Positions 32,393 to 40,712 of a stretch of DNA of 64,000 nt are shown one piece after another; within the stretch, counting starts at the first letter, position 1; each line of letters starts with the position of its first letter. The notes beneath the pieces are model-generated. The model had not been told where the DNA came from. It saw nothing but the letters and a program-made list of their open reading frames with translations, and did not search any database. Made by a program: the position numbers and the translations under genes. This stretch comes from Saprospirales bacterium (GTDB taxonomy: Bacteria; Bacteroidota; Bacteroidia; Chitinophagales; Saprospiraceae): the NCBI GenBank assembly GCA_016719895.1, contig JADJYG010000031.1:146017-210016 (forward strand). The letters run 5' to 3'.

Positions 32393-32404
32393 TCCGCCAA
32401 ACCC

Positions 32405-34018
32405 ATGCGCGATCAACGGCCCAACTCTTCCCGCGAATACCCGTCCAGAATGCGGCAAAATCCGGCCCAAATGCGGGAAGATGCCGGCATGTCGCAATAT
32501 GTTTTTGGCAAAATCCCGCCGCAGGCCCTGCCCCTGGAAGAAGCCGTCCTGGGCGCGCTGATGATTGACCGGGAAGCGATGAACATTGTCTCGGATTTGC
32601 TCACGCCCGAGGCATTTTACACACCCGCACACCAGGCCATCTACCAGGCGATAATGCGGCTACACGACCAGCAACACCCCGTGGACCTTCTCACCGTGAC
32701 CGAGGAACTGCGCAAATGCGGCGAGTTGGAGCGCGCGGGTGGCAGTTATTACTTAGTGGAACTGACCAACCGCGTGGCATCTGCGGCCAACATCGAGTAT
32801 CATAGCCGCATTATCCAGCAAAAACACATCCAACGGCAGATCATCGCCACCGGCGCCAAAATGGTGAAGGACGGCTACGAAGACACCATCGACTGTTTCG
32901 CTGCGCTCCAAAATGCGGAGCAGGGTTTATTCGCCATTACCCAAAATACGCTGTCTCGCTCCAGCACCAAGGTGGCGTCTCTCGCATTTTCAACGTTCAA
33001 ACAGATTGAACAGAATGCCCTGAAAGCACGAACGGGCGATGGCATCACCGGAAAATCATCCGGCATTGCGGAAATAGATGCCCTGACCGGCGGCTGGCAC
33101 GACTCCGACCTGGTGATCCTCGCCGCCCGGCCAGGAATGGGTAAAACCGGATTTGCGCTTTCGGTGGCGATAAATGCGGCGAAATGCGGTATTCCCGTCG
33201 CATTTTTCAGTTTGGAAATGGCCAATATGCAATTGGTCATGCGCATGATGGCTATGCTGGGCGAGGTTAACGGTCAAAAAATGCGGGACGGCAAACTCTC
33301 CGATGAGGATTTGATGGTCCTGGCCGGAGCCGCCGAACAGCTGCATAACCTGCCCATCTACCTGGACGATACACCCGGCATCAGCATCCCGGAAATGCGG
33401 GCCAAATGCAGGCGGCTCAAGCGGCAACACGATATTCAATTGGTCATCGTGGATTACCTGCAACTGATGACCCTCACGCCCGGCGGCATGGAAAACAAAA
33501 ACGCCAACCGCGAGCAGGAAGTGTCCGGTATCAGCCGGGCCTTGAAGGGCCTGGCCAAGGAACTGAACGTGCCGGTCATCGCATTGTCGCAGTTGAGCCG
33601 GGCCGTGGAAACACGCGGTGGCGCCAAGCGCCCGCAACTCTCCGACCTGCGTGACAGCGGCGCGGTGGAGCAGGATGCGGACATCGTATCGTTCATCTAC
33701 CGGCCCGAATACTACGGCATTCTGGAGGATGAAGCCGGCGAATCGCTCAAAGGCATTGCCGAGATCATCTTCGCCAAAAACCGGCACGGCGATACCGATA
33801 CGGTGAAAGTGAAATTTGAAAAACAGTTCACCCGCTTTTCGACGCTGGAAAACCACCCGCATTTTTTTGCCCCGGTAGTTGCAAATGCGGGGCATAGACA
33901 AAGTGGCACGCCCAATAATCCGGCGAGTTTGGGCGGCGACGCTGCCTTTCCCGACAGCCCGCCGCCCTACGGCGGGATAAAACCCACCAGCCGCAACGAC
34001 AAGGACATTCCATTTTAA
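32405..34018 (+). CDS. dnaB: Replicative DNA helicase DnaB (provirus-encoded)
   Basis: A 537-residue hexameric 5'-3' helicase. After about 30 extra N-terminal residues comes the primase-interacting N-domain (LPLEEAVLGALMID), then the RecA-like motor with Walker A ARPGMGKTG (about 241-249) and Walker B LVIVDYLQL (about 341-349), followed by the R-finger segment SDLRDSGAVEQDAD. The C-terminus ends NDKDIPF, resembling the acidic tip of SSB proteins. It replicates the mobile element and not the host, judging by its place between an initiator-like gene and a methyltransferase and by ten AATGCGG motifs inside it. A later start (the Met at MSQYVFGK, near codon 29) is possible. Confidence 0.92.
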   Translation: MRDQRPNSSREYPSRMRQNPAQMREDAGMSQYVFGKIPPQALPLEEAVLGALMIDREAMNIVSDLLTPEAFYTPAHQAIYQAIMRLHDQQHPVDLLTVTEELRKCGELERAGGSYYLVELTNRVASAANIEYHSRIIQQKHIQRQIIATGAKMVKDGYEDTIDCFAALQNAEQGLFAITQNTLSRSSTKVASLAFSTFKQIEQNALKARTGDGITGKSSGIAEIDALTGGWHDSDLVILAARPGMGKTGFALSVAINAAKCGIPVAFFSLEMANMQLVMRMMAMLGEVNGQKMRDGKLSDEDLMVLAGAAEQLHNLPIYLDDTPGISIPEMRAKCRRLKRQHDIQLVIVDYLQLMTLTPGGMENKNANREQEVSGISRALKGLAKELNVPVIALSQLSRAVETRGGAKRPQLSDLRDSGAVEQDADIVSFIYRPEYYGILEDEAGESLKGIAEIIFAKNRHGDTDTVKVKFEKQFTRFSTLENHPHFFAPVVANAGHRQSGTPNNPASLGGDAAFPDSPPPYGGIKPTSRNDKDIPF

Positions 34019-34031
34019 AACATCCCAAGCT

Positions 34032-34406
34032 ATGACACCACTCCTGGAACAACACCCGGCGGGTCTGCACGTCGCCCGCGCACATGAAGTGCCGGATTAT
34101 TCCGGCGCTACAGCGCTAAAACGCCGCATTATCCGGCACAAAGCGCCGCATTTCAATCCAACCAGCCGCATTTCCTTGCACATACTGGACTGGATCGGCC
34201 GTGCACAACTCAAACCTATCGTGCCCTGCGAATGGCTGCACACAAAAGCCCTCCGACTCGCCTTATGCTGCAATCCCTACCCCACCGGTCCCTGCGACCG
34301 ATGGCTGCTGTGCCGGCCCGATGGTGTGGCTTGCTTCACGGCTGCATCCCCGGAAATCGCCCGCCTGCATTTCTATTCTATCACCGGTAGCCTTCATGCT
34401 GCCTAA
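34032..34406 (+). CDS. Hypothetical protein of the replication module
   Basis: 124 residues starting MTPLLEQHPAGLHVARAHEV. His- and Cys-containing stretches (HTKALRLALCCNPYPTGPCDRW) could bind metal, but no known zinc motif is met. It lies 13 bases after dnaB and 11 before the next gene. Three CCGCATT motifs fall in its first half. Not recognised. Confidence 0.5.
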   Translation: MTPLLEQHPAGLHVARAHEVPDYSGATALKRRIIRHKAPHFNPTSRISLHILDWIGRAQLKPIVPCEWLHTKALRLALCCNPYPTGPCDRWLLCRPDGVACFTAASPEIARLHFYSITGSLHAA

Positions 34407-34417
34407 AAATCCCTGCT

Positions 34418-34849
34418 ATGAACAACCATAAAAAATCACCGCGCTACGCCGTGTCCTGGTGGCTTTGGAACGGCGAAACCTTTGAACGCCACGACCTTGA
34501 AGTGGAAGCTGTGGAGATCGCCAAATGCGGCAAGTACCGCTTTTTTCGAATCGCAAATGCGGTGAATAATCCAAAGCCCGGCCGCGAATGGCTTATTGCC
34601 GAGGGCGGCACCGGATATGTGCTGGCCTACGGTCCGGATGCACAGACGGCGCTCAAAGTGGCGCGTGGGCGCTTTCAGTTTGAAAAGGAAGGGATTCGGG
34701 AAGCGGATGTGACTTGTTTTATTCAGGGGCATTTGAACTCCTTGCAACGACACGTAGGCCACTTACCGCATTTCCAACTTCCCGCGCCGCATAAGAACAT
34801 CACTCCGATCCTTCAAGCGGGAGAAATGCTCCTCGCCCAACTCATCTGA
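34418..34849 (+). CDS. Hypothetical protein of the replication module
   Basis: 143 residues starting MNNHKKSPRYAVSWWLWNGE. The N-terminal half looks like a small beta-sheet domain with regular strands; the end is loop-rich. The gene ends 6 bases before the methyltransferase start, so translation is probably coupled. Two AATGCGG copies (34523, 34555) and one CCGCATT (34766) lie inside. Not recognised. Confidence 0.5.
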   Translation: MNNHKKSPRYAVSWWLWNGETFERHDLEVEAVEIAKCGKYRFFRIANAVNNPKPGREWLIAEGGTGYVLAYGPDAQTALKVARGRFQFEKEGIREADVTCFIQGHLNSLQRHVGHLPHFQLPAPHKNITPILQAGEMLLAQLI

Positions 34850-34855
34850 ATTATC

Positions 34856-36430
34856 ATGACCTGCATCTCGAAAAATGCGGCGAAATCGCCGGATTTCCTG
34901 CTTATCGACTTGTTTTGCGGCGCCGGCGGTACTTCCACCGGCGCCGAGAAAAGCGGCGTTTGTAAAGTAATCGCCGCAATCAACCACGATCCGCTGGCGA
35001 TTAAAAGTCACGCGGCAAATCACCAGGGCGTATTGCACCTGACCGAAGATATCCTCCAGGCTGACATCACGCCGATTCAAAATGCGGTCGATTATTGGAA
35101 AATGCGGTACCCCGACGCCGCATTGGTATTATGGGCCAGTTTGGAATGCACTAATTTTTCCAATGCAAAGGGGGGCTTGCCCCGCGATGCGGATTCCCGC
35201 GCACTCGCGGACGGCCTTTTCCGGTATATCGACGCATTACAGCCGGATTATCTGCTCATCGAGAACGTGGAAGAGTTCATGGCTTGGGGGCCTTGTATTC
35301 CAAAGGTGATTCAATGCACGGACGGCGACTATTGCCCGCTTCACTTCGACCGGAAAAAAGGCAAAATGCGGCCCTACCTGGTTCCGGAAAGCCGCAAATC
35401 CGGCAAGGACTATGTGCGCTGGGTAAAAAAGGTACAGTCGCTCGGCTACTGCCACGACTGGCGTTTGCTAAATGCGGCGAATTTCGGTGGCGTGACCATC
35501 CGGGAGCGGTATTTCGGCGCATTTTGGCGGCCTGGCGCCGCATTTTCATGGCCGGAACCTACGCACGTAAAACGTCCGGCCAGCGGCAACCTGTTCCGGG
35601 AAAAACTGAAACCCTGGAGGCCGGTAGCCGAGGTGCTGGATTTCCCGGATTTGGGCCGCAGCATTTTCGACCGCAAAAAGCCGCTGGTGGATCGCACTTT
35701 GCGGCGAATTCTGTCGGGTTTGCGGAAATACCATACAAAGCCGTCTGTGATGACCTGCAACTCGCCCGGCTATTGTACCGGCGTCGATCAACCGGTGGGC
35801 GCCGTCACCACCGCCGGTCATAAGGCGCTGATAACGCCCATGCTGCAATCGTACTTTGGCAACGGACAGTGTTCGTCGGTCAAACAACCGGCTCCCACCT
35901 GCACGACGAAAGACCGCATGGCCTTAGTCAGTCCGATTTCCTGGATAGACCGGAATTTCATCAGCGGGCGCTCGCAGAGCGTTGCCGAGCCGGCGGGTAG
36001 CCTGCTCACGGTGCCGAAGATGAATCTGTGTTCCGCATTCCTGGTCAACCCGCAATTTCAAAGTGCCGGAAGCCCGGTGAGCGCCCCGGCTCCCACCATC
36101 ATAGCCCGGCAAAAGTCCTATCCCCTATCCCTGGCTACACCGGTACTGGATGGCCCACCAAAATGGCAGGAAAATCCCGGCGATTCCCAGGTAATGCGAG
36201 AACTAAAGGCATTTATGCGGGCGCATGGCATTGCCGACATTTACATGCGGATGTTGAAAGTGATCGAATTGAAACGTATCCAGGGCTTTCCCGACCACTA
36301 TGTTTTATACGGTCCGCAGCATGAGCAAAAGAAATTCATCGGAAATAGCGTCGAGACAGGTGTGGTGAAGGCCTGGTTTCAGGCGATGTCGGAGGCAAAG
36401 CAGGCGGAGCTTCAAAAAGCAGTTGCATAG
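34856..36430 (+). CDS. DNA (cytosine-5)-methyltransferase
   Basis: A 524-residue C5 methyltransferase. Motif I LIDLFCGAGGTSTG (about 16-29) binds SAM. The catalytic loop reads ASLECTNFS with Cys98 as the nucleophile; this ECTN type replaces the common PPC and occurs in a known phage-linked subfamily. The ENV motif (LLIENVEEF, about residue 128) follows, and motif X is GNSVETGVVKAW at the end. The target-recognition region between motifs VIII and IX is long. No restriction endonuclease is adjacent, so it is likely an orphan enzyme that modifies element DNA against host restriction or for regulation. It closes the replication operon. Confidence 0.9.
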   Translation: MTCISKNAAKSPDFLLIDLFCGAGGTSTGAEKSGVCKVIAAINHDPLAIKSHAANHQGVLHLTEDILQADITPIQNAVDYWKMRYPDAALVLWASLECTNFSNAKGGLPRDADSRALADGLFRYIDALQPDYLLIENVEEFMAWGPCIPKVIQCTDGDYCPLHFDRKKGKMRPYLVPESRKSGKDYVRWVKKVQSLGYCHDWRLLNAANFGGVTIRERYFGAFWRPGAAFSWPEPTHVKRPASGNLFREKLKPWRPVAEVLDFPDLGRSIFDRKKPLVDRTLRRILSGLRKYHTKPSVMTCNSPGYCTGVDQPVGAVTTAGHKALITPMLQSYFGNGQCSSVKQPAPTCTTKDRMALVSPISWIDRNFISGRSQSVAEPAGSLLTVPKMNLCSAFLVNPQFQSAGSPVSAPAPTIIARQKSYPLSLATPVLDGPPKWQENPGDSQVMRELKAFMRAHGIADIYMRMLKVIELKRIQGFPDHYVLYGPQHEQKKFIGNSVETGVVKAWFQAMSEAKQAELQKAVA

Positions 36431-36543
36431 GCATTTGATGGGGACTTGGGTATAAACCAGGCATGTATGATAAAAACGTAGAAAATAATCAAAAATAATA
36501 CACATATTTGCAACGAAATTTTAAACCAAAATACACTGCACCC

Positions 36544-37098
36544 ATGAAAAACCTGTTTATCCTTCTGCCCTTGCTGTGCCTGACCCTATCGCTGAACGCA
36601 CAGCAACTGCAACCCGCCATCGTTAAAGCCGTCCACGACGGCGACAGTTACAAACTCTCTTTCGCAAATGCTGAAAAGCCCGATAGCGCCGTTTGGGTGC
36701 GTCTCTACGGCGTAGATGCGCCGGAAGTGCGTTTTCCGGGCGTCATCCCCTTCGATCAACCCTACAGCCGCGCCGCTGCCGACAGCGTTCGCCAACTCAT
36801 CAAAGGTCAAACGGTGCTGGTCAAGTACCGGTATTCCGATGTGTACAAACGTCCGGTATGTGAAATATTCTTCACTGTGAAAAATCCGGAGCAGGCGCCC
36901 GACACGCTTGATTTGGCGCAGTATATCGTCTCGAAAGGCTGGGCCTGGTACAGGGCGGAGCAGAAAAACACGAAGGCGAATAGCTTGATGAAAAAGATTC
37001 AGGCGTATGCGAAGGGGCAGAAAGTGGGGCTTTGGGGGGAGAAGGGACGAGCGGTAAGGCCGGACACGTTTCGGAGGAGGTTTCGGACTAACAACTAA
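36544..37098 (+). CDS. Secreted staphylococcal-nuclease-like (thermonuclease) protein
   Basis: A 184-residue protein starting MKNLFILLPLLCLTLSLNAQ, a signal peptide ending in AQ, followed by an SNase OB-fold domain: VHDGDSYKL (about 30-38), RLYGVDAPEV (53-62, with Arg53, Asp58 and Glu61 in the catalytic positions) and a YRYSDVYKRPV segment with the second arginine region. These calcium-dependent nucleases cut DNA and RNA. Export suggests action in the periplasm or outside the cell, perhaps on competing DNA. The ATG at 36544 is chosen because it opens the signal peptide; 12 codons upstream look noncoding. Carriage by a mobile element is unusual but known. Confidence 0.85.
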   Translation: MKNLFILLPLLCLTLSLNAQQLQPAIVKAVHDGDSYKLSFANAEKPDSAVWVRLYGVDAPEVRFPGVIPFDQPYSRAAADSVRQLIKGQTVLVKYRYSDVYKRPVCEIFFTVKNPEQAPDTLDLAQYIVSKGWAWYRAEQKNTKANSLMKKIQAYAKGQKVGLWGEKGRAVRPDTFRRRFRTNN

Positions 37099-37153
37099 AA
37101 AATACCTGATACCATTAAATCGGCTATACCACTTGCCCTATGGACGCTGGGCG

Positions 37154-37189
37154 TGTCATTGATGTATGTACACGCATGCATCAATGACA
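37154..37189. terminator. 11-bp hairpin downstream of the nuclease gene
   Basis: TGTCATTGATG (37154-37164) pairs with CATCAATGACA (37179-37189) about 55 bases after the stop codon. There is no T-run, so terminator function is uncertain. Confidence 0.4.
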
Positions 37190-37211
37190 GGGCAATGTTT
37201 ACAACTTTTTG

Positions 37212-37241
37212 TTGTTCAAAATCTTTGAAGCCGTACCTTTA
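37212..37241 (+). promoter_or_regulatory. Promoter of the ABC-3C operon
   Basis: TTG (37212-37214), a 19-base spacer and TACCTTTA (37234-37241), one base from TAnnTTTG, lie 33 bases before the ATG at 37275. This argues against the in-frame start at 37209. Confidence 0.5.
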
Positions 37242-37274
37242 CATCGGTTTCAAATTAAATTTACCTCATTTCCC

Positions 37275-38228
37275 ATGAATGCCCACGAACGTTACTTCGC
37301 ACGAATCCTATTCAGGAACAAAGTCCTTGAATCAAAGGGCATGGAGTTTCAGCGCTTTTTTGTGGAAGTAATGAGTAGTGCCAATCCTAACTTCCGAAAT
37401 CCAAAACCACATGGAAAAAAAGGAGATGGGAAATGTGACGGCTACGACGTCAAAACAGGGCAGTTTTATCAAGTATATGCACCGGAAAAGCCGGCAGAGC
37501 CAAAGCAAATTACAAAGGCAGCGACTAAACTTAAAGAGGCTTTCGAAGGCTTGCTAAAAGAGTGGGGTACATTTACAGAAGTAAAAGAGTTCTTTTTCGT
37601 TTACAATGATCTATTTTGGGGAGGTGTATATCCAGAGATTGATAGGCACTTGAGTGAACTACGTGAAAAACATGGAGTCCCATGCTTATTGTTTCTATCT
37701 AAAGATTTGTATAAGGTTTTTGAAACATTGGATGCCGATGCAAAGGCCAATTGCCTTCAATGTTTGATCCCTGAGTCAACAGTCAGTAATTCAATGGTCA
37801 GTTTTGAAGCATTAAATGAAGTGATTGAACACATTGTAGCATTGCCTTATATCCCATCCAAACCGGGAAGTATCGTGCTTAACCCTGAATTTCTAAGAAA
37901 AATCGAATTCAATGCACTAACCCAACCTGTCGCCGATTTATTAAAACGAGGGGCTTACCAAGTTGGCGCACTGAATCGCTATTTTGAACTGGATACGGAT
38001 TTGAAAGTAATTTTGCAGCAAAAATTTTCAGGCCTTTATGAAGAAGGCAAACAAAAAATTACTAGCGCTAGCCCTGAACAAAGCGACGAGTTGTTTTTTT
38101 ATATCTTTGAAAAGGCTTGCCCCGAGCACCCGAAGAAGTATTTTGGCGATGCTGTAGAGGTGCTGATGTCTTATTACTTTGAATGCTGCGATATTTTTGA
38201 ACCGCCGAAAACCACGCTTTTTGACTGA
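37275..38228 (+). CDS. ABC-three-component (ABC-3C) system effector, nuclease-like
   Basis: 317 residues starting MNAHERYFARILFRNKVLE. The N-terminal about 150 residues show the spacing of a restriction-endonuclease-like domain: FQRFFVEVM, then GDGKCDGYDVKTGQFYQVYAP, where the Asp-Gly and the strand with Gln replace the usual acidic-Lys site. The C-terminal about 130 residues (from NPEFLRKIEFN) are helical and probably bind the other components. It heads a three-gene set with a small middle protein and a DUF2326 ABC ATPase, the layout described by Aravind and colleagues as ABC-3C conflict systems. Role, by context: nucleic-acid attack triggered by the ATPase. Confidence 0.7.
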   Translation: MNAHERYFARILFRNKVLESKGMEFQRFFVEVMSSANPNFRNPKPHGKKGDGKCDGYDVKTGQFYQVYAPEKPAEPKQITKAATKLKEAFEGLLKEWGTFTEVKEFFFVYNDLFWGGVYPEIDRHLSELREKHGVPCLLFLSKDLYKVFETLDADAKANCLQCLIPESTVSNSMVSFEALNEVIEHIVALPYIPSKPGSIVLNPEFLRKIEFNALTQPVADLLKRGAYQVGALNRYFELDTDLKVILQQKFSGLYEEGKQKITSASPEQSDELFFYIFEKACPEHPKKYFGDAVEVLMSYYFECCDIFEPPKTTLFD

Positions 38229-38230
38229 AC

Positions 38231-38476
38231 ATGATTTTGCCGAATAAACATATTACTGTTTCGCAGTCGATCTGGGGCCTCGCGGCTTTTCTGCTGACGT
38301 TTTTGGAATCGCCCAAAACGGTGGACGAACTTTGGGCAAAGTTTGAAAAAATAAACGACACCCAGCAATTCCCGGCAAAACACTCTTTTGAACGGGTCGT
38401 GCTGGCGCTCGATTTTTTATACCTGATTGATGCCATTGATGTAACCCAGGAAGGAAAAATTAAACGATGCGCCTGA
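38231..38476 (+). CDS. ABC-3C system middle component
   Basis: 81 residues starting MILPNKHITVSQSIWGLAAF. It reads as a small winged-helix-like protein (SFERVVLALDFLYLIDAIDV at the end). It begins two bases after the effector stop and overlaps the ATPase gene by 10 bases, so the three are translated together. Middle components of ABC-3C systems are of this size and link effector and ATPase. The assignment rests on size, place and neighbours. Confidence 0.7.
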   Translation: MILPNKHITVSQSIWGLAAFLLTFLESPKTVDELWAKFEKINDTQQFPAKHSFERVVLALDFLYLIDAIDVTQEGKIKRCA

Positions 38477-40209
38477 TTGAGCTGACTGCAAATCAAGAGT
38501 CTTTTAATACGATCTCGTTTAACCGGACGGGACTGTCTCTGATTTTGGCTTCGCAAAAGGTGGACGACGCTCAGAAAACGTATAACAGCACAGGCAAGTC
38601 GCTTTCCATTGCCTTGACCCATTTTTGTTTAGGTTCTAGTTCGATAAAGCAATTAGAAAAGCACCTGTCGGGCTGGGAATTCTCCCTGACCTTTGAAATA
38701 AACGGCGTGGAATACACGAGCCGTCGGGCAACCGACAATCAAAATCAAATTTTCCTGAACGATACCAAATACCGTCTTGGCGACTTCAACGCTTTTTTAT
38801 TTGATTTGCTTTTTGAGCCGGTAGACGACCTTGATTCCATTTCTTTTCGTTCGTTGATTTCGCGTTTCATACGTCCCGGAAGGGGTAGTTACAAAGACGC
38901 AACTACATTTATTGATAAAGAGAAAAAACCGTACGCTGAACTGCTTAATAACACCTATCTGCTGGGTTTAGACCCTAAACTTGTTTTTGACAAGTACAAA
39001 CTAAAGAAAGACCTTGAGGAGGCGGAATCTTTTAATAAGCAATTTATCAAAAAGCCTGAATTTCAAAAACTTGTATCCGACTCGGGTGGCAAAAATATTG
39101 ACATCAGCATTCGCAATCTCAAAGACGATGCTGAGCGACTTAAACAGGCGTTGGATACATTTGTGGTGGCAGATGATTACCACCTCATTAAGCAGGAAGC
39201 CGATGATTTTGCCCGACTAATTGCGGAACGACAAAATGAAATCACCCGGCTTCAAAATGCCGTTAACAATATTGAAACCACACTCGCCCTACGTAAAGAT
39301 GTCCCCGTTGAAAAAGTACTTCGCTTGTACGAAGAGGCGCGGGTAGAACTGCCTGAAATGTTGAAAAAAAACATACAGGAGGTAGAGCAGTTTCACAAGT
39401 CATTACTTTCCGACCGCAGTAATCGCCTTACAAAGGAAAAGCAATTGTTTGAAAAGCAAATCCAGCAATTGACAACGGAGATTGGCGCATTGGGTGAGCA
39501 GCAAGGTAGACGCTTGCAAATGTTGAAAGGTAAGGGCGCATTGGATCAATACATGGCTTTGAGCCAAAAACTGTCTGAAACAGAGGAGCGGTTGCAGCGT
39601 TATGAACTCTTCCGGGATATTACCACCCAACAGAAAAATAAAATCAATGAGATTCAAATTGGTCTCAAAGCGGGCAATATCGCGGCTAATAATTATCTAA
39701 CAGAAACCGCCATGCCCGTTTTAGAGGAAAACATTTCGATGTTTCAATCCATCGTTCGGCAATGCTATGACGATAAAAACGCAGGTATTGAAATTGAAAA
39801 CAACGAAGGCAACAATCAAATCCGTTTCAATATAAATCCCTTCATTGACTCGGATGGCGGCGGCGGTATCAATAAGGTCAAGATTTTTTGTTTTGACTGG
39901 ACACTTTTGCTTGCTCAACACTGTCACAAGGTGAAATTCATCTGGCACGACAGCCTGATTTTTGAAGGCGTTGATCCGCGCCAGCGCGCTACACTACTCA
40001 AATTCGCCTACGAGGAATCAGAAAGACGTGGTTTTCAGTACATCATCGCCCTGAATCAGGACGAATTTGAAGCCGCCCGAAGAGACCTCGAAAGCCTTAG
40101 TCCGGGGTTGCCAGATAAAATCCTGAAACGCAGGGTGTTGGAGTTGACGGATGAGTCGGATGCTAATAAGTTGTTGGGGGTTTATGTGGAGATGAATTTG
40201 ATGCGGTAG
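38467..40209 (+). CDS. ABC-3C system ATPase (DUF2326 family, SMC/Rad50-like)
   Basis: A 580-residue ABC ATPase of the coiled-coil type. Walker A is degenerate but typical for the family: YNSTGKSLS (39-47), followed by THFCLGSSS. A long coiled coil spans about 190-430. The C-terminal lobe has WHDSLIFEGVDPRQRATLL, corresponding to the DUF2326 pattern with the D-loop region, and QYIIALNQDEF at the end. By family it would sense unusual nucleic acid or protein complexes and drive the effector. The gene is AT-richer than its neighbours and contains none of the AATGCGG motifs, suggesting separate acquisition as a cargo module. Confidence 0.8.
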   Translation: MRLIELTANQESFNTISFNRTGLSLILASQKVDDAQKTYNSTGKSLSIALTHFCLGSSSIKQLEKHLSGWEFSLTFEINGVEYTSRRATDNQNQIFLNDTKYRLGDFNAFLFDLLFEPVDDLDSISFRSLISRFIRPGRGSYKDATTFIDKEKKPYAELLNNTYLLGLDPKLVFDKYKLKKDLEEAESFNKQFIKKPEFQKLVSDSGGKNIDISIRNLKDDAERLKQALDTFVVADDYHLIKQEADDFARLIAERQNEITRLQNAVNNIETTLALRKDVPVEKVLRLYEEARVELPEMLKKNIQEVEQFHKSLLSDRSNRLTKEKQLFEKQIQQLTTEIGALGEQQGRRLQMLKGKGALDQYMALSQKLSETEERLQRYELFRDITTQQKNKINEIQIGLKAGNIAANNYLTETAMPVLEENISMFQSIVRQCYDDKNAGIEIENNEGNNQIRFNINPFIDSDGGGGINKVKIFCFDWTLLLAQHCHKVKFIWHDSLIFEGVDPRQRATLLKFAYEESERRGFQYIIALNQDEFEAARRDLESLSPGLPDKILKRRVLELTDESDANKLLGVYVEMNLMR

Positions 40210-40223
40210 GGCAGCGGAGATTT

Positions 40224-40288
40224 GAGATGGTCTAAAAACCGGACACGAAAATTCATAAATTCGTGTCCGGTTTTTTTAGACCATCTCA
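40224..40288. terminator. Long hairpin terminator after the ABC-3C operon
   Basis: GAGATGGTCTAAAAA followed by CCGGACACGAA (40239-40249) pairs with TTCGTGTCCGG (40260-40270), then TTTTTTTAGACCATCTC. The stem is about 27 bp with a 2-base A/T imbalance. A GC core followed by 7 T gives a strong rightward terminator; the A-run could serve the minus strand. Confidence 0.8.
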
Positions 40289-40310
40289 GGTTGGTTTGGT
40301 TCTCCAGTGT

Positions 40311-40424
40311 TTATTCCCCCCAGATGATTACGCACCAGGGCATGGCGCGGCGGAGGAATTCGATGTCTGATTTTTTGAGAGGGTTAAAGTCGCGGATGTG
40401 GTCAAAAAATTGGGCGGTAGCCAT
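40311..40424 (-). pseudogene. N-terminal remnant of a Crp/Fnr-type regulator
   Basis: A 37-codon frame beginning MATAQFFDHIRDFNPLKKSD resembles the first helix and strand region of Crp/Fnr cyclic-nucleotide-domain regulators (FFxHIxxFxPLxxxDxEFL), then stops after WCVIIWGE. The rest of the protein is missing. It sits between the ABC-3C terminator and a 290-base G/C-rich gap. The match is short, so the family call is tentative. Confidence 0.35.
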
Positions 40425-40712
40425 AAACCGTTGGATTTTTCGGCTGAAAAATAACAACAAAGGCGAATATACAGTACCCGGTAGATAATGGGTATGGCTA
40501 AAATGATTTTTGAACAGCCCCCTAATGGTTTGTTACTGCGTCGTACGCCGCTAATATCCGGTACCGCCCTTCAAACCCGGCAGAAAACATCTATTTAGTT
40601 CTGCCGCCACGGGGGGCGGAATTCAATAGCACCCTGGGTTATTTATTTTCCCAAACTGGGTGGGGGAAGGTGGGGGGGATTCCCCCCAAGGTTGCCGCTA
40701 AAATTCCTCATT
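40425..40712. other. Noncoding G/C-run region with small hairpin
   Basis: No gene is supported here. It contains G-runs near 40660-40680 and the hairpin GCTAAAAT/ATTTTAGC at 40697-40717, which overlaps the stop of the next minus-strand gene and could end its transcription. Confidence 0.4.

Noticed and set aside
40222..40488. 88-codon plus-strand frame after the ABC-3C genes
   Set aside because: It runs through the terminator hairpin and has no protein-like pattern.
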